Source: Ectopseudomonas mendocina | Lineage (GTDB): Bacteria > Pseudomonadota > Gammaproteobacteria > Pseudomonadales > Pseudomonadaceae | NCBI RefSeq assembly: GCF_008041835.1 | Contig: NZ_VRYE01000011.1 | Coordinates: 150,459-214,458 of the forward strand | Length of the DNA stretch: 64,000 bases | Direction of reading: 5' to 3' | Shown: positions 29,307 to 40,258 of the stretch, piece by piece | How positions within the stretch are numbered: position 1 is the first letter of the stretch | How the letters are laid out: each line of letters opens with the position of its first letter | Made by a program: the position numbers and the translations under genes | The notes under the pieces: model-generated | What the model was told of the DNA's origin: nothing | What the model saw: the letters and a program-made list of their open reading frames with translations, nothing else | Databases searched by the model: none

Positions 29307-30455
29307 CTATAGCCCCATCTGCTTGGCGATGATTTCGTTCATGATCTCGCGCGTGCCGCCGCCAATGGAGAGGATGCGGTTGTCGCGGTACAGGCGCTCA
29401 ACCAGGGACTCGCGCATATAGCCCATGCCGCCCATGATCTGCACCGCATCGTAGGTCAGGCGGTCGGCGATATCGGTGGCGAAGTTCTTGGCCATGGAGA
29501 TTTCCTTGATCACACTTCTGCCGGCCGCCATCTGCACGGCCTGGCGGTAGGTGAACTCACGGGAGACTTCCAACTGAGTAGCCATCTCGGCCAGGCGGTG
29601 CTTGAGCACCTGGAACCTGCCCACCGGCTTGCCGAACGCCTGGCGCTCGCGCGCCCACTTCATGGACTCCTCCAGCGCCAGTTGCGCGGTCATATTGGCC
29701 ATGATCGCCAGGCTCAGGCGCTCACTCTGGAAGTTGGCCATGATGCAGGCGAAGCCGGCGTTCTCCACGCCGATGAGGTTCTCCACCGGCACCAGGCAGT
29801 CATCGAAGAACAGTTCGGCGGTGTCCGACGCCCACCAGCCCATCTTCTTCAGCTTGCGCCCGACGGTGAAACCCGGCGTGCCCTTTTCCACCAGCAACAG
29901 GCTGACGCCGCCAAAGCCCTCGTTGCCGGTGCGCACCGCCACCGTGTAGTGATCGGCACGCACACCGCTGGTGATGAAGGTCTTGCTGCCGTTGATGCGG
30001 TAATGCTCGCCTTCACGCACGGCGCGGGTCTTGAGGTTGGTCACGTCAGAACCGCCGGAAGGCTCGGTCACCGCCAGCGCCATGATCTTCTCGCCGGCCA
30101 GTACCTGCGACACCACGCGCTCGCGGACGGCCGGCTTGGCCCACTTGACGATGGGCGGCAGGCCGATATCCAGCGAACCCAGCCCGGCCACCAGGCCGCC
30201 CGAACCGCTGCGCATCAGTTCTTCGCTGGCTGCGACCTTGGCGAATACATCGCCTTCATGGCTGCCGCCATACCGCTCCGGGTAACCGATGCCGAGGATG
30301 CCTGCAACACCGGCCTTGAGATATAGCTCGCGGGGAAATTCCTCGGCCTCCTCCCATTCATCGATATGCGGCAGGATCTCGCGTTCGACGAAGCGTCGGA
30401 CGGCGTCACGAACCAGTTGGTGGGATTCATCGAAATACGACAGCGCGGCGACCAT
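29307..30455 (-). CDS. acyl-CoA dehydrogenase
   Basis: 382-aa FAD enzyme of beta-oxidation type. ALAVTEPSGGSDVTNLKTRA and NGSKTFITSG are the flavin and substrate signatures, WARERQAFGKPVGRFQVLKH the second family signature, and YRDNRILSIGGGTREIMNEI the C-terminal end. Start ATG 30455 (MVAALSYFDESHQL) has GGGAG before it. In P. aeruginosa the same gene precedes recR (PA1535). A sequence resembling the AtuR half-site lies 40-65 bp upstream. The acyl substrate cannot be told. Confidence 0.9.
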   Translation of the reverse strand: MVAALSYFDESHQLVRDAVRRFVEREILPHIDEWEEAEEFPRELYLKAGVAGILGIGYPERYGGSHEGDVFAKVAASEELMRSGSGGLVAGLGSLDIGLPPIVKWAKPAVRERVVSQVLAGEKIMALAVTEPSGGSDVTNLKTRAVREGEHYRINGSKTFITSGVRADHYTVAVRTGNEGFGGVSLLLVEKGTPGFTVGRKLKKMGWWASDTAELFFDDCLVPVENLIGVENAGFACIMANFQSERLSLAIMANMTAQLALEESMKWARERQAFGKPVGRFQVLKHRLAEMATQLEVSREFTYRQAVQMAAGRSVIKEISMAKNFATDIADRLTYDAVQIMGGMGYMRESLVERLYRDNRILSIGGGTREIMNEIIAKQMGL

Positions 30456-30493
30456 GCGGGTACTCCCGTTATTGTTTTCGCCACCCCAACCTA

Positions 30494-30519
30494 GCACTTG
30501 CTTGGTTTTCAAGCGAGCG
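30494..30519. promoter_or_regulatory. candidate TetR-type site before acyl-CoA dehydrogenase
   Basis: GCACTTGCTTGGTTTTCAAG (30494-30513) followed by CGAGCG contains CTTGCTTGGT, identical to one half of the atu operators at 57234-57250, and an opposed CTTG/CAAG pair. It lies 39-64 bp before the start at 30455, in promoter position. Confidence 0.45.
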
Positions 30520-30521
30520 TT

Positions 30522-31103
30522 TCATTTGTGCTCACGCAGAGCCTTCCTCACTCGCTCACCCATCGCGTAGGCCGGCCCTTCAACCGCCTGGAAATTGCGG
30601 GTGTAGCGCCGAGCAAAGCCATCACTGCCCCATTCGCGGTACTGCTGTACATGCCACAGCTCATGCGCCCAGAGCACAGGATCGGCGGCAGCCGCCTGTG
30701 CATCACGAAACACCACCACATCCACCAGCGTCACAGCCTGTACGTCGGGGTTCTGCAGCATGACGGTGGCGGCGTCCATTTCGTCGGTGATGCCGACGCG
30801 ATAGCGCACCTCATCGAGCAACGCATCGTCATAGAACGGCGCAAGTTGCGCGCGAATCATCAGGGGAATGGGTTCGGTGCCGGCTCGCAGCGCCGCCCGG
30901 CGGGACTCTAGCAACCAGGCTTCAAGCCGCGCCGCAGCCAGGTTCAAACCCTCCTCGCGCACCCGCACAGGGTCAGGCACGCACAGGCAGGAAGCACCCA
31001 GGCACACCTGAATCTGCCCCGTCGGACATACGTCGGCGCGCGCAGCCACAGGCAGACTCAACAGGAGCAACAGAATGATGCAACGCAGAGTGTCGGCGGG
31101 CAC
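30522..31103 (-). CDS. secreted protein with HEXXH metallopeptidase-like motif
   Basis: 193-aa protein with a signal peptide (CIILLLLLSLPVAARA) and a cysteine-rich mature N-terminus (VCPTGQIQVCLGASCLCVPD). LWAHELWHVQQYREWG holds H-E-L-W-H (about His147, Glu148, His151), the zinc-peptidase core, as in the DUF4157 family. GTG 31103 is chosen because GGAG stands five bases before it; a second GTG at 31109 lies too close. Whether it is an active peptidase is unknown. It lies between acyl-CoA dehydrogenase and recR on the same strand. Confidence 0.75.
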   Translation of the reverse strand: MPADTLRCIILLLLLSLPVAARADVCPTGQIQVCLGASCLCVPDPVRVREEGLNLAAARLEAWLLESRRAALRAGTEPIPLMIRAQLAPFYDDALLDEVRYRVGITDEMDAATVMLQNPDVQAVTLVDVVVFRDAQAAAADPVLWAHELWHVQQYREWGSDGFARRYTRNFQAVEGPAYAMGERVRKALREHK

Positions 31104-31129
31104 GGGCACTCCGAACGTGGGGGGCGCGA

Positions 31130-31729
31130 TTACAGGCTGATCGGACGCCGGCCGGCCAAGGCATGGGCCAGGGTACCGCCGTCGACCAGTTCCAGCTCGC
31201 CACCCAGCGGCATGCCGTGGGCGATGCGTGAGGCGACCAGACCCTTGCCGACGAGAATCTGCGCGATGTAATGCGCCGTGGCCTCACCCTCCACAGTGGG
31301 ATTGGTGGCCAGGATCACTTCGCTGAAGGCACCGGCGTCGATACGCGCCAGCAGTTCGGGAATGCCGATGGCTTCCGGGCCCAGACCATCGAGCGGGGAC
31401 AGATGCCCCTTGAGTACGAAATAACGGCCGCGGTAGCCGGTCTGCTCCACCGCATGCACATCCATCGGCCCCTCGACGACGCACAGCAGGCTGTCATCGC
31501 GGCGCTCGTCCAGACACAGCTGGCACAGTTCGTCTTCGCTCAGGCTGCGGCAGCGCTTGCAGTGGCCCACGCCTTCCATCGCTGCATTGAGCGCCTGAGC
31601 CAGACGCTGACCGCCACTGCGATCGCGTTCGAGCAGCTGCAGCGCCATGCGCTGCGCGGTCTTCTGGCCGACTCCGGGCAGGATGCGCAAGGAGTCGATC
31701 AGTTGGCGAATCAGGGGGCTGAAGCTCAT
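31130..31729 (-). CDS. recR: recombination mediator RecR
   Basis: 199-aa RecFOR-pathway protein that helps load RecA at gaps. HhH region [20 protein letters not shown], zinc finger [16 protein letters not shown], and a Toprim domain starting [15 protein letters not shown]. Start ATG 31729 gives the normal length; the frame is open to 31756. recR, ybaB and dnaX are adjacent as in most Gammaproteobacteria, here separated by a 208-bp gap from ybaB. Confidence 0.95.
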   Translation of the reverse strand: MSFSPLIRQLIDSLRILPGVGQKTAQRMALQLLERDRSGGQRLAQALNAAMEGVGHCKRCRSLSEDELCQLCLDERRDDSLLCVVEGPMDVHAVEQTGYRGRYFVLKGHLSPLDGLGPEAIGIPELLARIDAGAFSEVILATNPTVEGEATAHYIAQILVGKGLVASRIAHGMPLGGELELVDGGTLAHALAGRRPISL

Positions 31730-31814
31730 GGAAGTCCTGCAAAGGTTGGCGGGCAATGATCCGGTGGGCTAAAGCCCACCCTGCGAACTGAACATGCGAT
31801 CAACATAATTAAGA

Positions 31815-31925
31815 GTGGCGATCAGGCGGCGTGCAGGGCAAGGCGCCGACGAACGAGGAACCGCAGTGCGCTGCAGCACATGAGGATTCCGAGTTCGTCG
31901 GCAACACAGCCATGTGCGTCGACTG
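31815..31925. repeat. possible MITE-core relative between recR and ybaB
   Basis: GAGGAACCGCAGTGCGCTGC and ATGAGGATTCCGAG here resemble GAGGAAGCGGAG...AGCTG and ATGAGCATTCCGA in the element at 45683, but no terminal repeats are seen. It lies in the 208-bp gap that breaks the usual ybaB-recR linkage. Relationship is tentative. Confidence 0.4.
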
Positions 31926-31937
31926 GGCGTCACCTAC

Positions 31938-32264
31938 TCAAAAAGGCATTTTGAAGCCCGGGGGGAGCTGCATGCCCGCGGTCATGCCGGACATTTTCTC
32001 CTGGCTGTTCTGCTCGACCTTGCGCACGGCGTCGTTGACGGCGGCGGCAATCAGGTCTTCCAGCACTTCCTTGTCTTCCTGCATCAGACTGTCGTCCAGG
32101 GTGATGCGCTTGACGTCGTGGCGACCCGTCATCACCACACTGACCAGACCCGCACCGGACTGGCCGGTGACTTCAGCATTGGCCAGTTCTTCCTGCATCT
32201 TCTGCATTTTTTCCTGCATCTGCTGGGCCTGCTTCATCAGGCCTGCCATGCCACCTTTCATCAT
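31938..32264 (-). CDS. ybaB: YbaB/EbfC nucleoid-associated protein
   Basis: 108-aa dimeric DNA-binding protein: [20 protein letters not shown] start, [20 protein letters not shown] and RITLDDSLM are family signatures. It binds the nucleoid and sits between dnaX and recR; the gap to dnaX is 26 nt, so it is probably co-transcribed. Confidence 0.94.
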   Translation of the reverse strand: MMKGGMAGLMKQAQQMQEKMQKMQEELANAEVTGQSGAGLVSVVMTGRHDVKRITLDDSLMQEDKEVLEDLIAAAVNDAVRKVEQNSQEKMSGMTAGMQLPPGFKMPF

Positions 32265-32290
32265 CTCGGTATCCTCGGTATTCAGGGATG

Positions 32291-34402
<2,112 letters not shown>

Positions 34403-34480
34403 GGAAAACCGTCATATGAGGAAAGCAAAAGTGGGCTAATGCTAGCGGAGCAACCGGCAAATTGCATCCGCCACCGGCAT

Positions 34481-34560
34481 GTACGAACGGCATCGCTCTG
34501 ACCTGAGAAATAGCGCTGGTTATTTCTTGAGCACTACCGTATCATCCGCGCCGTTCGTAC
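34481..34560. other. nested inverted repeats upstream of dnaX
   Basis: GTACGAACGG (34481-34490) and CCGTTCGTAC (34551-34560) are perfect 10-bp inverted arms enclosing a smaller hairpin, AGAAATA (34506-34512) and TATTTCT (34521-34527). The gap 34403-34864 has no gene. The nested structure could be part of an untranslated leader or a small RNA; the rest of the gap shows nothing recognisable. Confidence 0.5.
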
Positions 34561-34864
34561 CACGCTGTAAGTCATTAAGGCCTTTGTGCCCCCTCGCTGG
34601 TTTCCCGGTTCAACGTCTAGCGCTTTCCTGCGCTGCCGCCCTCCCCGATCCCACCTGCTGACTGATCAGGCCGACTCGCCACTTACTGGCGCAGATCCTC
34701 CGCCTGCCTCCGACGTACCGACCACGCCTAAGAACCGTAACATTGGAACTTTATCGTGCCAACCAAGCTCCAATGGTTCGACATGCTATGGCCGCTTTTC
34801 GGCCAACCACATGGAGCTACACCACGCGCAACGAAGCGCACATGCTTTAAGGAAGTACCTAAGA

Positions 34865-35086
34865 ATGAATGCTCAACATCAAATTCAGAAAGCCATCAGC
34901 ACCCTGACCCACGCCTTCGCGCCGTTCGACTGCCGCATCCAGGCCACGCGCAAGGGTAGCTTCAGTTTCACCCTGGTCGACAAGACCGGTATCGCCCAGT
35001 ACAGCCAGCGTCTTTACCCGGGCCAGTACAACGACGATTCGCTGCAACAGGTGATCGAGCGTACACGCCAATCGCTCACGGCTTGA
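34865..35086 (+). CDS. small conserved protein, possibly DUF3509-like
   Basis: 73-aa protein: MNAQHQIQKAISTLTHAFAP followed by CRIQATRKGSFSFTLVDKTG and YSQRLYPGQYNDDSLQQVIE. The arrangement (helix, beta hairpin with a basic loop, beta strand, helix) matches the neighbour at 35140, suggesting paralogues. Likely a Pseudomonas-specific small protein of unknown function; the family name is tentative. Confidence 0.65.
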   Translation: MNAQHQIQKAISTLTHAFAPFDCRIQATRKGSFSFTLVDKTGIAQYSQRLYPGQYNDDSLQQVIERTRQSLTA

Positions 35087-35139
35087 ACCAAGCCGCCATG
35101 TTGAGGTCGAAGCAAGTCAACCTCAGGATGGAGTCAGAT

Positions 35140-35427
35140 ATGGAACTCAGCAATCAGCAACTCGTCGACCATCTGTTCAATCCGTTGCGCGCCAGCTTCA
35201 GCTCGCCACGGCCGGATGGCAGCGTCATCCTCGCCTTGCTCGACGAGAGCGACAGCACCGTCTACAGCCGTGTTCTGGCCAGCCCCCAAATCACCGACCA
35301 GAACGCCTTCGCCCAAAGCCTGGAAGAAATCCGCCTGGAACTGGCGGTACGCGCCGGCAATATTCCTGCCGACCTACGCAAGATACTCAAGGAACAGGAC
35401 AGCGTGCTGAATTACCGCATCGCCTGA
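35140..35427 (+). CDS. DUF3509-like small protein
   Basis: 95-aa protein: LVDHLFNPLRASFSSPRPDG, SVILALLDESDSTVYSRVLA, then a C-terminal helix EIRLELAVRAGNIPADLRKI. The pattern suits the DUF3509 family restricted mainly to Pseudomonas. ATG 35140 has GGATGGAG six bases upstream and is preferred over ATG 35128. Followed by a strong terminator. Function unknown. Confidence 0.7.
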   Translation: MELSNQQLVDHLFNPLRASFSSPRPDGSVILALLDESDSTVYSRVLASPQITDQNAFAQSLEEIRLELAVRAGNIPADLRKILKEQDSVLNYRIA

Positions 35428-35444
35428 ACCTGCACACCCGCAAG

Positions 35445-35475
35445 AGCCTGCGCCCAACGCGCAGGCTTTTTTATT
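35445..35475 (+). terminator. rho-independent terminator
   Basis: Stem AGCCTGCGC (35445-35453) and GCGCAGGCT (35459-35467) with loop CCAAC, followed by TTTTTTATT. Ends the transcript of the two small genes. Confidence 0.95.
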
Positions 35476-35544
35476 GCGCAGAGCAAATGACCGGCGACGA
35501 GACGGGGGCATTGAGAGAGAAGAAGGGGCGCGCTGGAGATTGGA

Positions 35545-35656
35545 GGCGAACCCTGCCAGCCACACCCCGGCACACGATGTTCCCGCTGTGGCTGCTCCCT
35601 TCCGGGCCTGACCAGGTTCACGGGTAATCGTTGCGAGGGGACCGACAGGGCCCACC
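35545..35656 (-). ncRNA. ffs: 4.5S RNA (small signal recognition particle RNA)
   Basis: The minus strand contains the universally conserved SRP core: CAGGCCCGGAAGGGAGCAGCC reads as the GGAA tetraloop region with flanking asymmetric loop (CAGG...AGCAGCC). The outer ends pair: 5' GGTGGGCCCTG (from 35656) with 3' CAGGGTTCGCC (to 35545). Length near 110 nt and structure match bacterial 4.5S RNA, which binds Ffh. Exact ends are estimated from the helix. Confidence 0.93.
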
Positions 35657-35730
35657 ATAACGAAGCCCGCCATTGCGACGGGCCGCGCCATTGTAACGAC
35701 TAAACGCAAACTTACAACTGCTTCAAACAC

Positions 35731-37365
35731 TTAGACGCGGAAACGGCCCACCAACTGAGCCAGGCCATGGGACAGCTCGGACAGATGCTGGCTGGCCCGC
35801 GTGCTCTGCTCGGAGGTCTGTGCCGCCTCGTTGGACAGATCACGAATATCACTGATGTTGCGTGCGATCTCTTCGGTAACGCTGCTCTGCTCCTCGCACG
35901 CCGTGGCGATCTGCGCAGCCATGTCATTGATGCGCTGCACCGAATCACCGGTCACGCTCAACGCCTGATCCACACCCGCCGCCTGCTCCACGCTCTGCCG
36001 TGCCCGCGCACTGCCCGAATGGGTGGCCTTGACCGCATTCTGCACACCGATCTGCAGACGCTCGATCATCTGCTGAATATCCTTGGTGGACTCCTGAGTA
36101 CGCGCGGCCAACGCGCGCACCTCATCGGCCACCACAGCAAAACCACGCCCCTGCTCGCCTGCCCGCGCCGCCTCGATGGCGGCATTGAGTGCCAGCAGGT
36201 TGGTTTGCTCGGCAATACCCTTGATCACCGCCAGCACGGCGCCAATATTGGCGGTTTCCTGCTCCAGGGTCTGAATGGTAGTGGAGGCACTCTCCATTTC
36301 CTGTGCCAACTGGCGGATGGAGTGTATGGTGGCTCCCACCACCTCGGCTCCCTCACGCGACTGCGCTTCGGCCTGACGCGCCGCATCGGCGGCATTCTGC
36401 GCATTGCGCGCCACCTCATGCACCGCTGCGCCCATCTCGGTTGCAGCCGTGCTGACCTGATCTACGGCCACATGCTCGCTACTGATGAGGCGGTCATTAG
36501 CGGCTGCCATTTCTGTCAGGCTTTGCGCTGAGTCGGCCACCTCCCCGGTGGCCCTGCCCACTTCCTTGATCAAGGGCTGCAACTTGTCGAGAAAGCGATT
36601 GAGGGCTTGGCTGAGCTTACCCAACTCATCTCTGGACAGCACATCCAGACGCACCCGCAGATCACCATCCCCATCGGCAATCTGCTCGATGCGATGCAGC
36701 AGACTGTGCAGCGGACGCGTCACCAGCAACGGGAAGCCCACTATCAACACCAGACACACCAGCAGGCCTATGGCGATCAGCAGCCCCTGCTGCCAGACCA
36801 GCGCATCGCCACGTGCTATGGCATCGCTACCCACCGCATTGGCAGCGCCATCTTCCAACTCACCCAGTTTGTCGATAGCGGTACGTGCCTCTTCGAATTG
36901 CGCCTCACTGTCAGCAAAACTCAGTCGGCTGGCGCCCTCCGGGTCACTCGAACTCATTTCCAGTACACGTAGAGACGTTGCCTTCCAACGCTCATAGCCA
37001 CGGTCAAACTCGGCCACCAGGGCAAGCGCCTCATTGCCGGGCTGCATGGCGGCGAACTTGTGCACACGCTCATAGGCCTGCTGCAGATTTTCAGCATGGG
37101 CAGCGCGCAACTGGTCGGCATATTGGTGCGCACTCTCATCGAGCAAGCTGCGCTCGGCAACGAAAGCCTGATAGAGATCCCGGTCGGCATTGAGCAACAG
37201 GCTGACAGCCGGCAAATGGCGATTGGTCAGTGTCGTGCTGGATTCGGCAACCTGAGTGATGCCACGAACCCCCAGCACCCCCATCGCCACCAGCAGAATG
37301 GCCAGCAGCAGAATCGGCAGAGCAATTTTCCAGCGAAAACCAAGATCAGCGAATGCACGCAACAT
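35731..37365 (-). CDS. methyl-accepting chemotaxis protein
   Basis: 544-aa chemoreceptor. TM1 is [19 protein letters not shown] near the start, a four-helix-bundle-type periplasmic domain (about 35-190), TM2 [24 protein letters not shown] domain, then the cytoplasmic hairpin with tip segment [20 protein letters not shown]. Start ATG 37365 has GGAG seven bases upstream; the frame is open to 37524. The ligand is not known. No C-terminal CheR pentapeptide is visible. Confidence 0.93.
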   Translation of the reverse strand: MLRAFADLGFRWKIALPILLLAILLVAMGVLGVRGITQVAESSTTLTNRHLPAVSLLLNADRDLYQAFVAERSLLDESAHQYADQLRAAHAENLQQAYERVHKFAAMQPGNEALALVAEFDRGYERWKATSLRVLEMSSSDPEGASRLSFADSEAQFEEARTAIDKLGELEDGAANAVGSDAIARGDALVWQQGLLIAIGLLVCLVLIVGFPLLVTRPLHSLLHRIEQIADGDGDLRVRLDVLSRDELGKLSQALNRFLDKLQPLIKEVGRATGEVADSAQSLTEMAAANDRLISSEHVAVDQVSTAATEMGAAVHEVARNAQNAADAARQAEAQSREGAEVVGATIHSIRQLAQEMESASTTIQTLEQETANIGAVLAVIKGIAEQTNLLALNAAIEAARAGEQGRGFAVVADEVRALAARTQESTKDIQQMIERLQIGVQNAVKATHSGSARARQSVEQAAGVDQALSVTGDSVQRINDMAAQIATACEEQSSVTEEIARNISDIRDLSNEAAQTSEQSTRASQHLSELSHGLAQLVGRFRV

Positions 37366-37647
37366 GATGGCACTCCAGCATGACATTACCAGCAACAGCT
37401 TAGTCGAGCCTTGCCAGTCTGCTGCATACCCTGACAAATCACGGCTGAACGCAGCCGACCGTGCCTGCCTGAATGCTTGCGTTTTTCTACTCATGGGCCG
37501 GAACCACTGAGGCCGATGCGACACTAAGCCCTACCGGAAGGGCTTTCAGGACACTGCCGAGCCTTACCTTTTGTGCTAGCGTTCCCACGTTTTCGGCTGT
37601 GCGGCCCTGCCCATGCCGAACCTCTCACCTGCAAACGGAGTTACACC

Positions 37648-37926
37648 ATGGCAATCACCAAAGACCAACTGATCGGCGACCTGGCCGAGGCCACCTCCCT
37701 GCCGAAAGCCAGCGTACGCAATCTACTCGACCAGTTGGCCGAGATCGTCGGCGACGCGCTGGAAAACGACGGTGAGATCACCCTGCCGGGTATCGGCAAA
37801 CTGAAGGTAAGCGAGCGCCCGGCACGCACCGGCCGCAACCCGCAGACCGGCAAAGCCATCGAAATCGCCGCCAAGAAAGTGGTCAAGCTGGTACCTGCCA
37901 AAGCCCTGACCGACAGCCTGAACTGA
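37648..37926 (+). CDS. hupN: HU-family DNA-binding protein (HupN-like)
   Basis: 92-aa histone-like protein: MAITKDQLIGDLAEATSLPK, GEITLPGIGKLKVSERPART and GRNPQTGKAIEIAAKKVVKL are HU hallmarks, the latter being the DNA-bending beta arm. The MAITKDQL start and VKLVPAKALTDSLN end agree with HupN, one of the HU paralogues of Pseudomonas. CGGAG precedes the ATG. Confidence 0.88.
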   Translation: MAITKDQLIGDLAEATSLPKASVRNLLDQLAEIVGDALENDGEITLPGIGKLKVSERPARTGRNPQTGKAIEIAAKKVVKLVPAKALTDSLN

Positions 37927-37932
37927 GTGCTT

Positions 37933-37968
37933 GCCGGCCCGGCGCGCAACGCCCGGGCCGGCTCTCCT
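37933..37968 (+). terminator. terminator-like hairpin after hupN
   Basis: GCCGGCCCGG (37933-37942) pairs with CCGGGCCGGC (37953-37962), followed by TCTCCTGGTT. It separates hupN from the convergent copper operon. Confidence 0.75.
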
Positions 37969-37970
37969 GG

Positions 37971-38264
37971 TTACTCGGCTACCTGCAGCTCGGTAACGAT
38001 GTACCGGTTACCCTGCTTCTGCACCTGAAAGTTGACTTTCTCTCCTGCCGAAACGCCCTCCAGCAGCTGCGCATTCTCAACCTCGAATACCATGGTCATC
38101 GGCGGCATGCCAATGCTGGCGATGGGGCCGTGACGCAGGGTGATCTTCTGCGCGGCGGCGTCCACCTTGCGCACCTCGCCCTGGCTCAGCGGTGCGGGGT
38201 CGGCGGCCTGCAACGGCAGACTGAACAGGGCGGCCAGCGCCGCGATCATCAGTTGCTTCTTCAT
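37971..38264 (-). CDS. CusF-family periplasmic copper-binding protein
   Basis: 97-aa protein with a signal peptide (MIAALAALFSLPLQA). The mature domain has GPIASIGMPPMTMVFEV, the Met/His copper site of CusF-type beta barrels. Start ATG 38264 is chosen for the signal peptide; the frame is open to 38312. It is the last gene of the copper operon and probably hands Cu(I) to an efflux pump or the oxidase. Confidence 0.88.
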   Translation of the reverse strand: MKKQLMIAALAALFSLPLQAADPAPLSQGEVRKVDAAAQKITLRHGPIASIGMPPMTMVFEVENAQLLEGVSAGEKVNFQVQKQGNRYIVTELQVAE

Positions 38265-38283
38265 GCGTGTTTCCTCTCGTAGG

Positions 38284-38778
38284 TCAGTCGGCCAGCACCT
38301 GGATAGTGCCAACCATGCCGGCCTGATAGTGGCCGGCGATCAGGCAGGCGAAATCGAATTCGCCGGCGCGATTGAAGGTCCAGATCATCTCGCCGCTCTG
38401 TCCCGGCGCAATGTGGGCCATATAGGGCTCGTCGTGTTCCATGCCGGGAAAACGCAGCATTGACTCGGCATGTTCATCCAGGGTTTCGCGGGTACCGATG
38501 ACGAACTCGTGGAGGATCTTGCCGTCGTTGCGGTGGACGAAACGAATGGTCTCGCCCTGCCTGACCTGCAGCCGATCCGGAGTGAAACGCATCTGATCAG
38601 TCATGCGGATCTCGATGGTGCGGTCGACTTCGCTGGCATCGCCGGCGATACCCCAAGGCTTTTGCTCCCTGATCGTTGAGGTGGCCTGATGCCCCTCGTG
38701 CATTTCGCTGTGGGCCAGCGCTGCCGGGCTGCCGAGCAGTCCGATCAGGGTCAGAACCAGTAACTGTGCTGTTTTCAT
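38284..38778 (-). CDS. cupredoxin-family copper protein
   Basis: 164-aa secreted protein. Signal peptide ends AALAHSEMHEGHQ, giving a His/Met-rich mature N-terminus. The cupredoxin fold ends with FACLIAGHYQAGM, matching the type 1 copper Cys-His-Met loop, and KILHEFVIG carries the first His. It may store or carry periplasmic copper. It lies 51 nt after the oxidase gene and 19 nt before the CusF-like gene. Confidence 0.87.
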   Translation of the reverse strand: MKTAQLLVLTLIGLLGSPAALAHSEMHEGHQATSTIREQKPWGIAGDASEVDRTIEIRMTDQMRFTPDRLQVRQGETIRFVHRNDGKILHEFVIGTRETLDEHAESMLRFPGMEHDEPYMAHIAPGQSGEMIWTFNRAGEFDFACLIAGHYQAGMVGTIQVLAD

Positions 38779-38829
38779 CGGTGAATCCTCGCTTGCTGTG
38801 GGGACCGGGCCGCGTGGCGGCCCGCCCCG

Positions 38830-40242
38830 TCAATGCCCGGCATGACCGCCGGGCTTGCGTACCTGCACTTCCACCGGCGCCTCGAGCGGCTGCTTGAGCG
38901 GCATCGACTGGCCGCCGCCGTCGTGCGAGCGGCTCGGGTTGGCCAATGCGCCCTTCCACTCATAGGCCACCGTGCCGGCCGGATGCTTGAACCAGCCCGG
39001 GTCGCGGTAGTCGCCGGCGGCTTGCTCCTTGCGCACCTTGAGCATGGTGAACATGCCGCCCATCTCCACCGAGCCGAAGGGGCCGTCGCCAGCCATCATC
39101 GGTACGGTGTTGTCGGGTAGCGGCATCTGCATCTCCGCCATGTCGGCCATGCCGCGCTCGCCCATCACCATGTAGTCGGGCACCAGTTTGGCGATCTTGC
39201 GGGTCATGTCGCGGTGATCGACGCCGACCAAAGTCGGCACGTCGTGGCCCATGGCGTTCATGGTGTGGTGGCTCTTGTGGCAGTGCAGTGCCCAGTCGCC
39301 CTCCTCGTCGGCGATGAATTCCAGCTGGCGCATCTGCCCCACCGCCACATCGGCGGTCACCTCCGGCCAGCGCGAGCCGACCGGGGTCGGCCCGCCGTCG
39401 GTGCCGGTGACCTCGAACTCGTGACCGTGCAGGTGGATCGGGTGGTTGGTCATGGTCAGGTTGCCGACGCGCAGGCGCACGCGCTCGCCCTGGCGCGCCA
39501 CCAGCGGGTCGATAGCGGGGAACACCCGGCTGTTGAAGGTCCACAGGTTGAAGTCGAGCATCTCCATGATCTTCGGTGTGTAGGCGCCCGGCTCGATGTC
39601 GTAGGCGCTGAGCAGGAAGCAGTAGTCGCGGTCCACCTCGCTGATCAGCGGATGATGCTCTCTGGGATGGGTGACCCAGAACCCCATCATGCCCATGGCC
39701 ATCTGCACCATCTCGTCGGCGTGCGGGTGGTACATGAAGGTGCCGGGGCGGCGGGCGACGAACTCGTAGACGAAGGTCTTGCCAGAGGGAATCGCCGGCT
39801 GGGTCAGGCCCGTCACGCCGTCCATGCCGTTGGGCAGACGCTGGCCGTGCCAGTGGATGCTGGTGTGCTCGGGCAGCTTGTTGGTGACGAAGATGCGCAC
39901 CCGGTCGCCCTCCACCACCTCGATGGTCGGCCCCGGCGACTGACCGTTGTAGCCCCACAGGTGGGCCTTGTAGCCGGGCGCCAGCTCGCGCACCACCGGC
40001 TCGGCGACCAGGTGGAACTCCTTGACGCCGTTGTTCATGCGCCACGGCAGGGTCCAGCCGTTGAGGGTGACCACCGGGTTGTAGGGCCGCCCGCTGTTCG
40101 GCTGCAGCGGCGGTTGGGTGTCGGCGCTGGCCTGCAGCACCGGTTCGGGCAGGGCCGCCATGGCCACCCGGCTGACCGCCGAAGTGGCCACCGCAGCGCC
40201 GATGGCGCTGGCCCCGAGAAAGAAATCGCGTCGTGAAACCAT
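38830..40242 (-). CDS. copA: multicopper oxidase (CopA-like), Tat-exported
   Basis: 470-aa multicopper oxidase. MVSRRDFFLG is a Tat signal (twin Arg). Copper motifs in order: HWHGQRLPNGMDG, FMYHPHADEM, HPIHLHGHEF and HCHKSHHTMNAM. It is shorter than the classic ~600-aa CopA because the Met-rich repeat domain is missing. The C-terminus ends RKPGGHAGH. Expected to oxidise Cu(I) to less toxic Cu(II) in the periplasm. Start ATG 40242 has AAGGA upstream; the frame extends far beyond it without a better start. The gene symbol is by function only. Confidence 0.88.
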   Translation of the reverse strand: MVSRRDFFLGASAIGAAVATSAVSRVAMAALPEPVLQASADTQPPLQPNSGRPYNPVVTLNGWTLPWRMNNGVKEFHLVAEPVVRELAPGYKAHLWGYNGQSPGPTIEVVEGDRVRIFVTNKLPEHTSIHWHGQRLPNGMDGVTGLTQPAIPSGKTFVYEFVARRPGTFMYHPHADEMVQMAMGMMGFWVTHPREHHPLISEVDRDYCFLLSAYDIEPGAYTPKIMEMLDFNLWTFNSRVFPAIDPLVARQGERVRLRVGNLTMTNHPIHLHGHEFEVTGTDGGPTPVGSRWPEVTADVAVGQMRQLEFIADEEGDWALHCHKSHHTMNAMGHDVPTLVGVDHRDMTRKIAKLVPDYMVMGERGMADMAEMQMPLPDNTVPMMAGDGPFGSVEMGGMFTMLKVRKEQAAGDYRDPGWFKHPAGTVAYEWKGALANPSRSHDGGGQSMPLKQPLEAPVEVQVRKPGGHAGH

Positions 40243-40258
40243 CTGGGTAATTCCTTGT

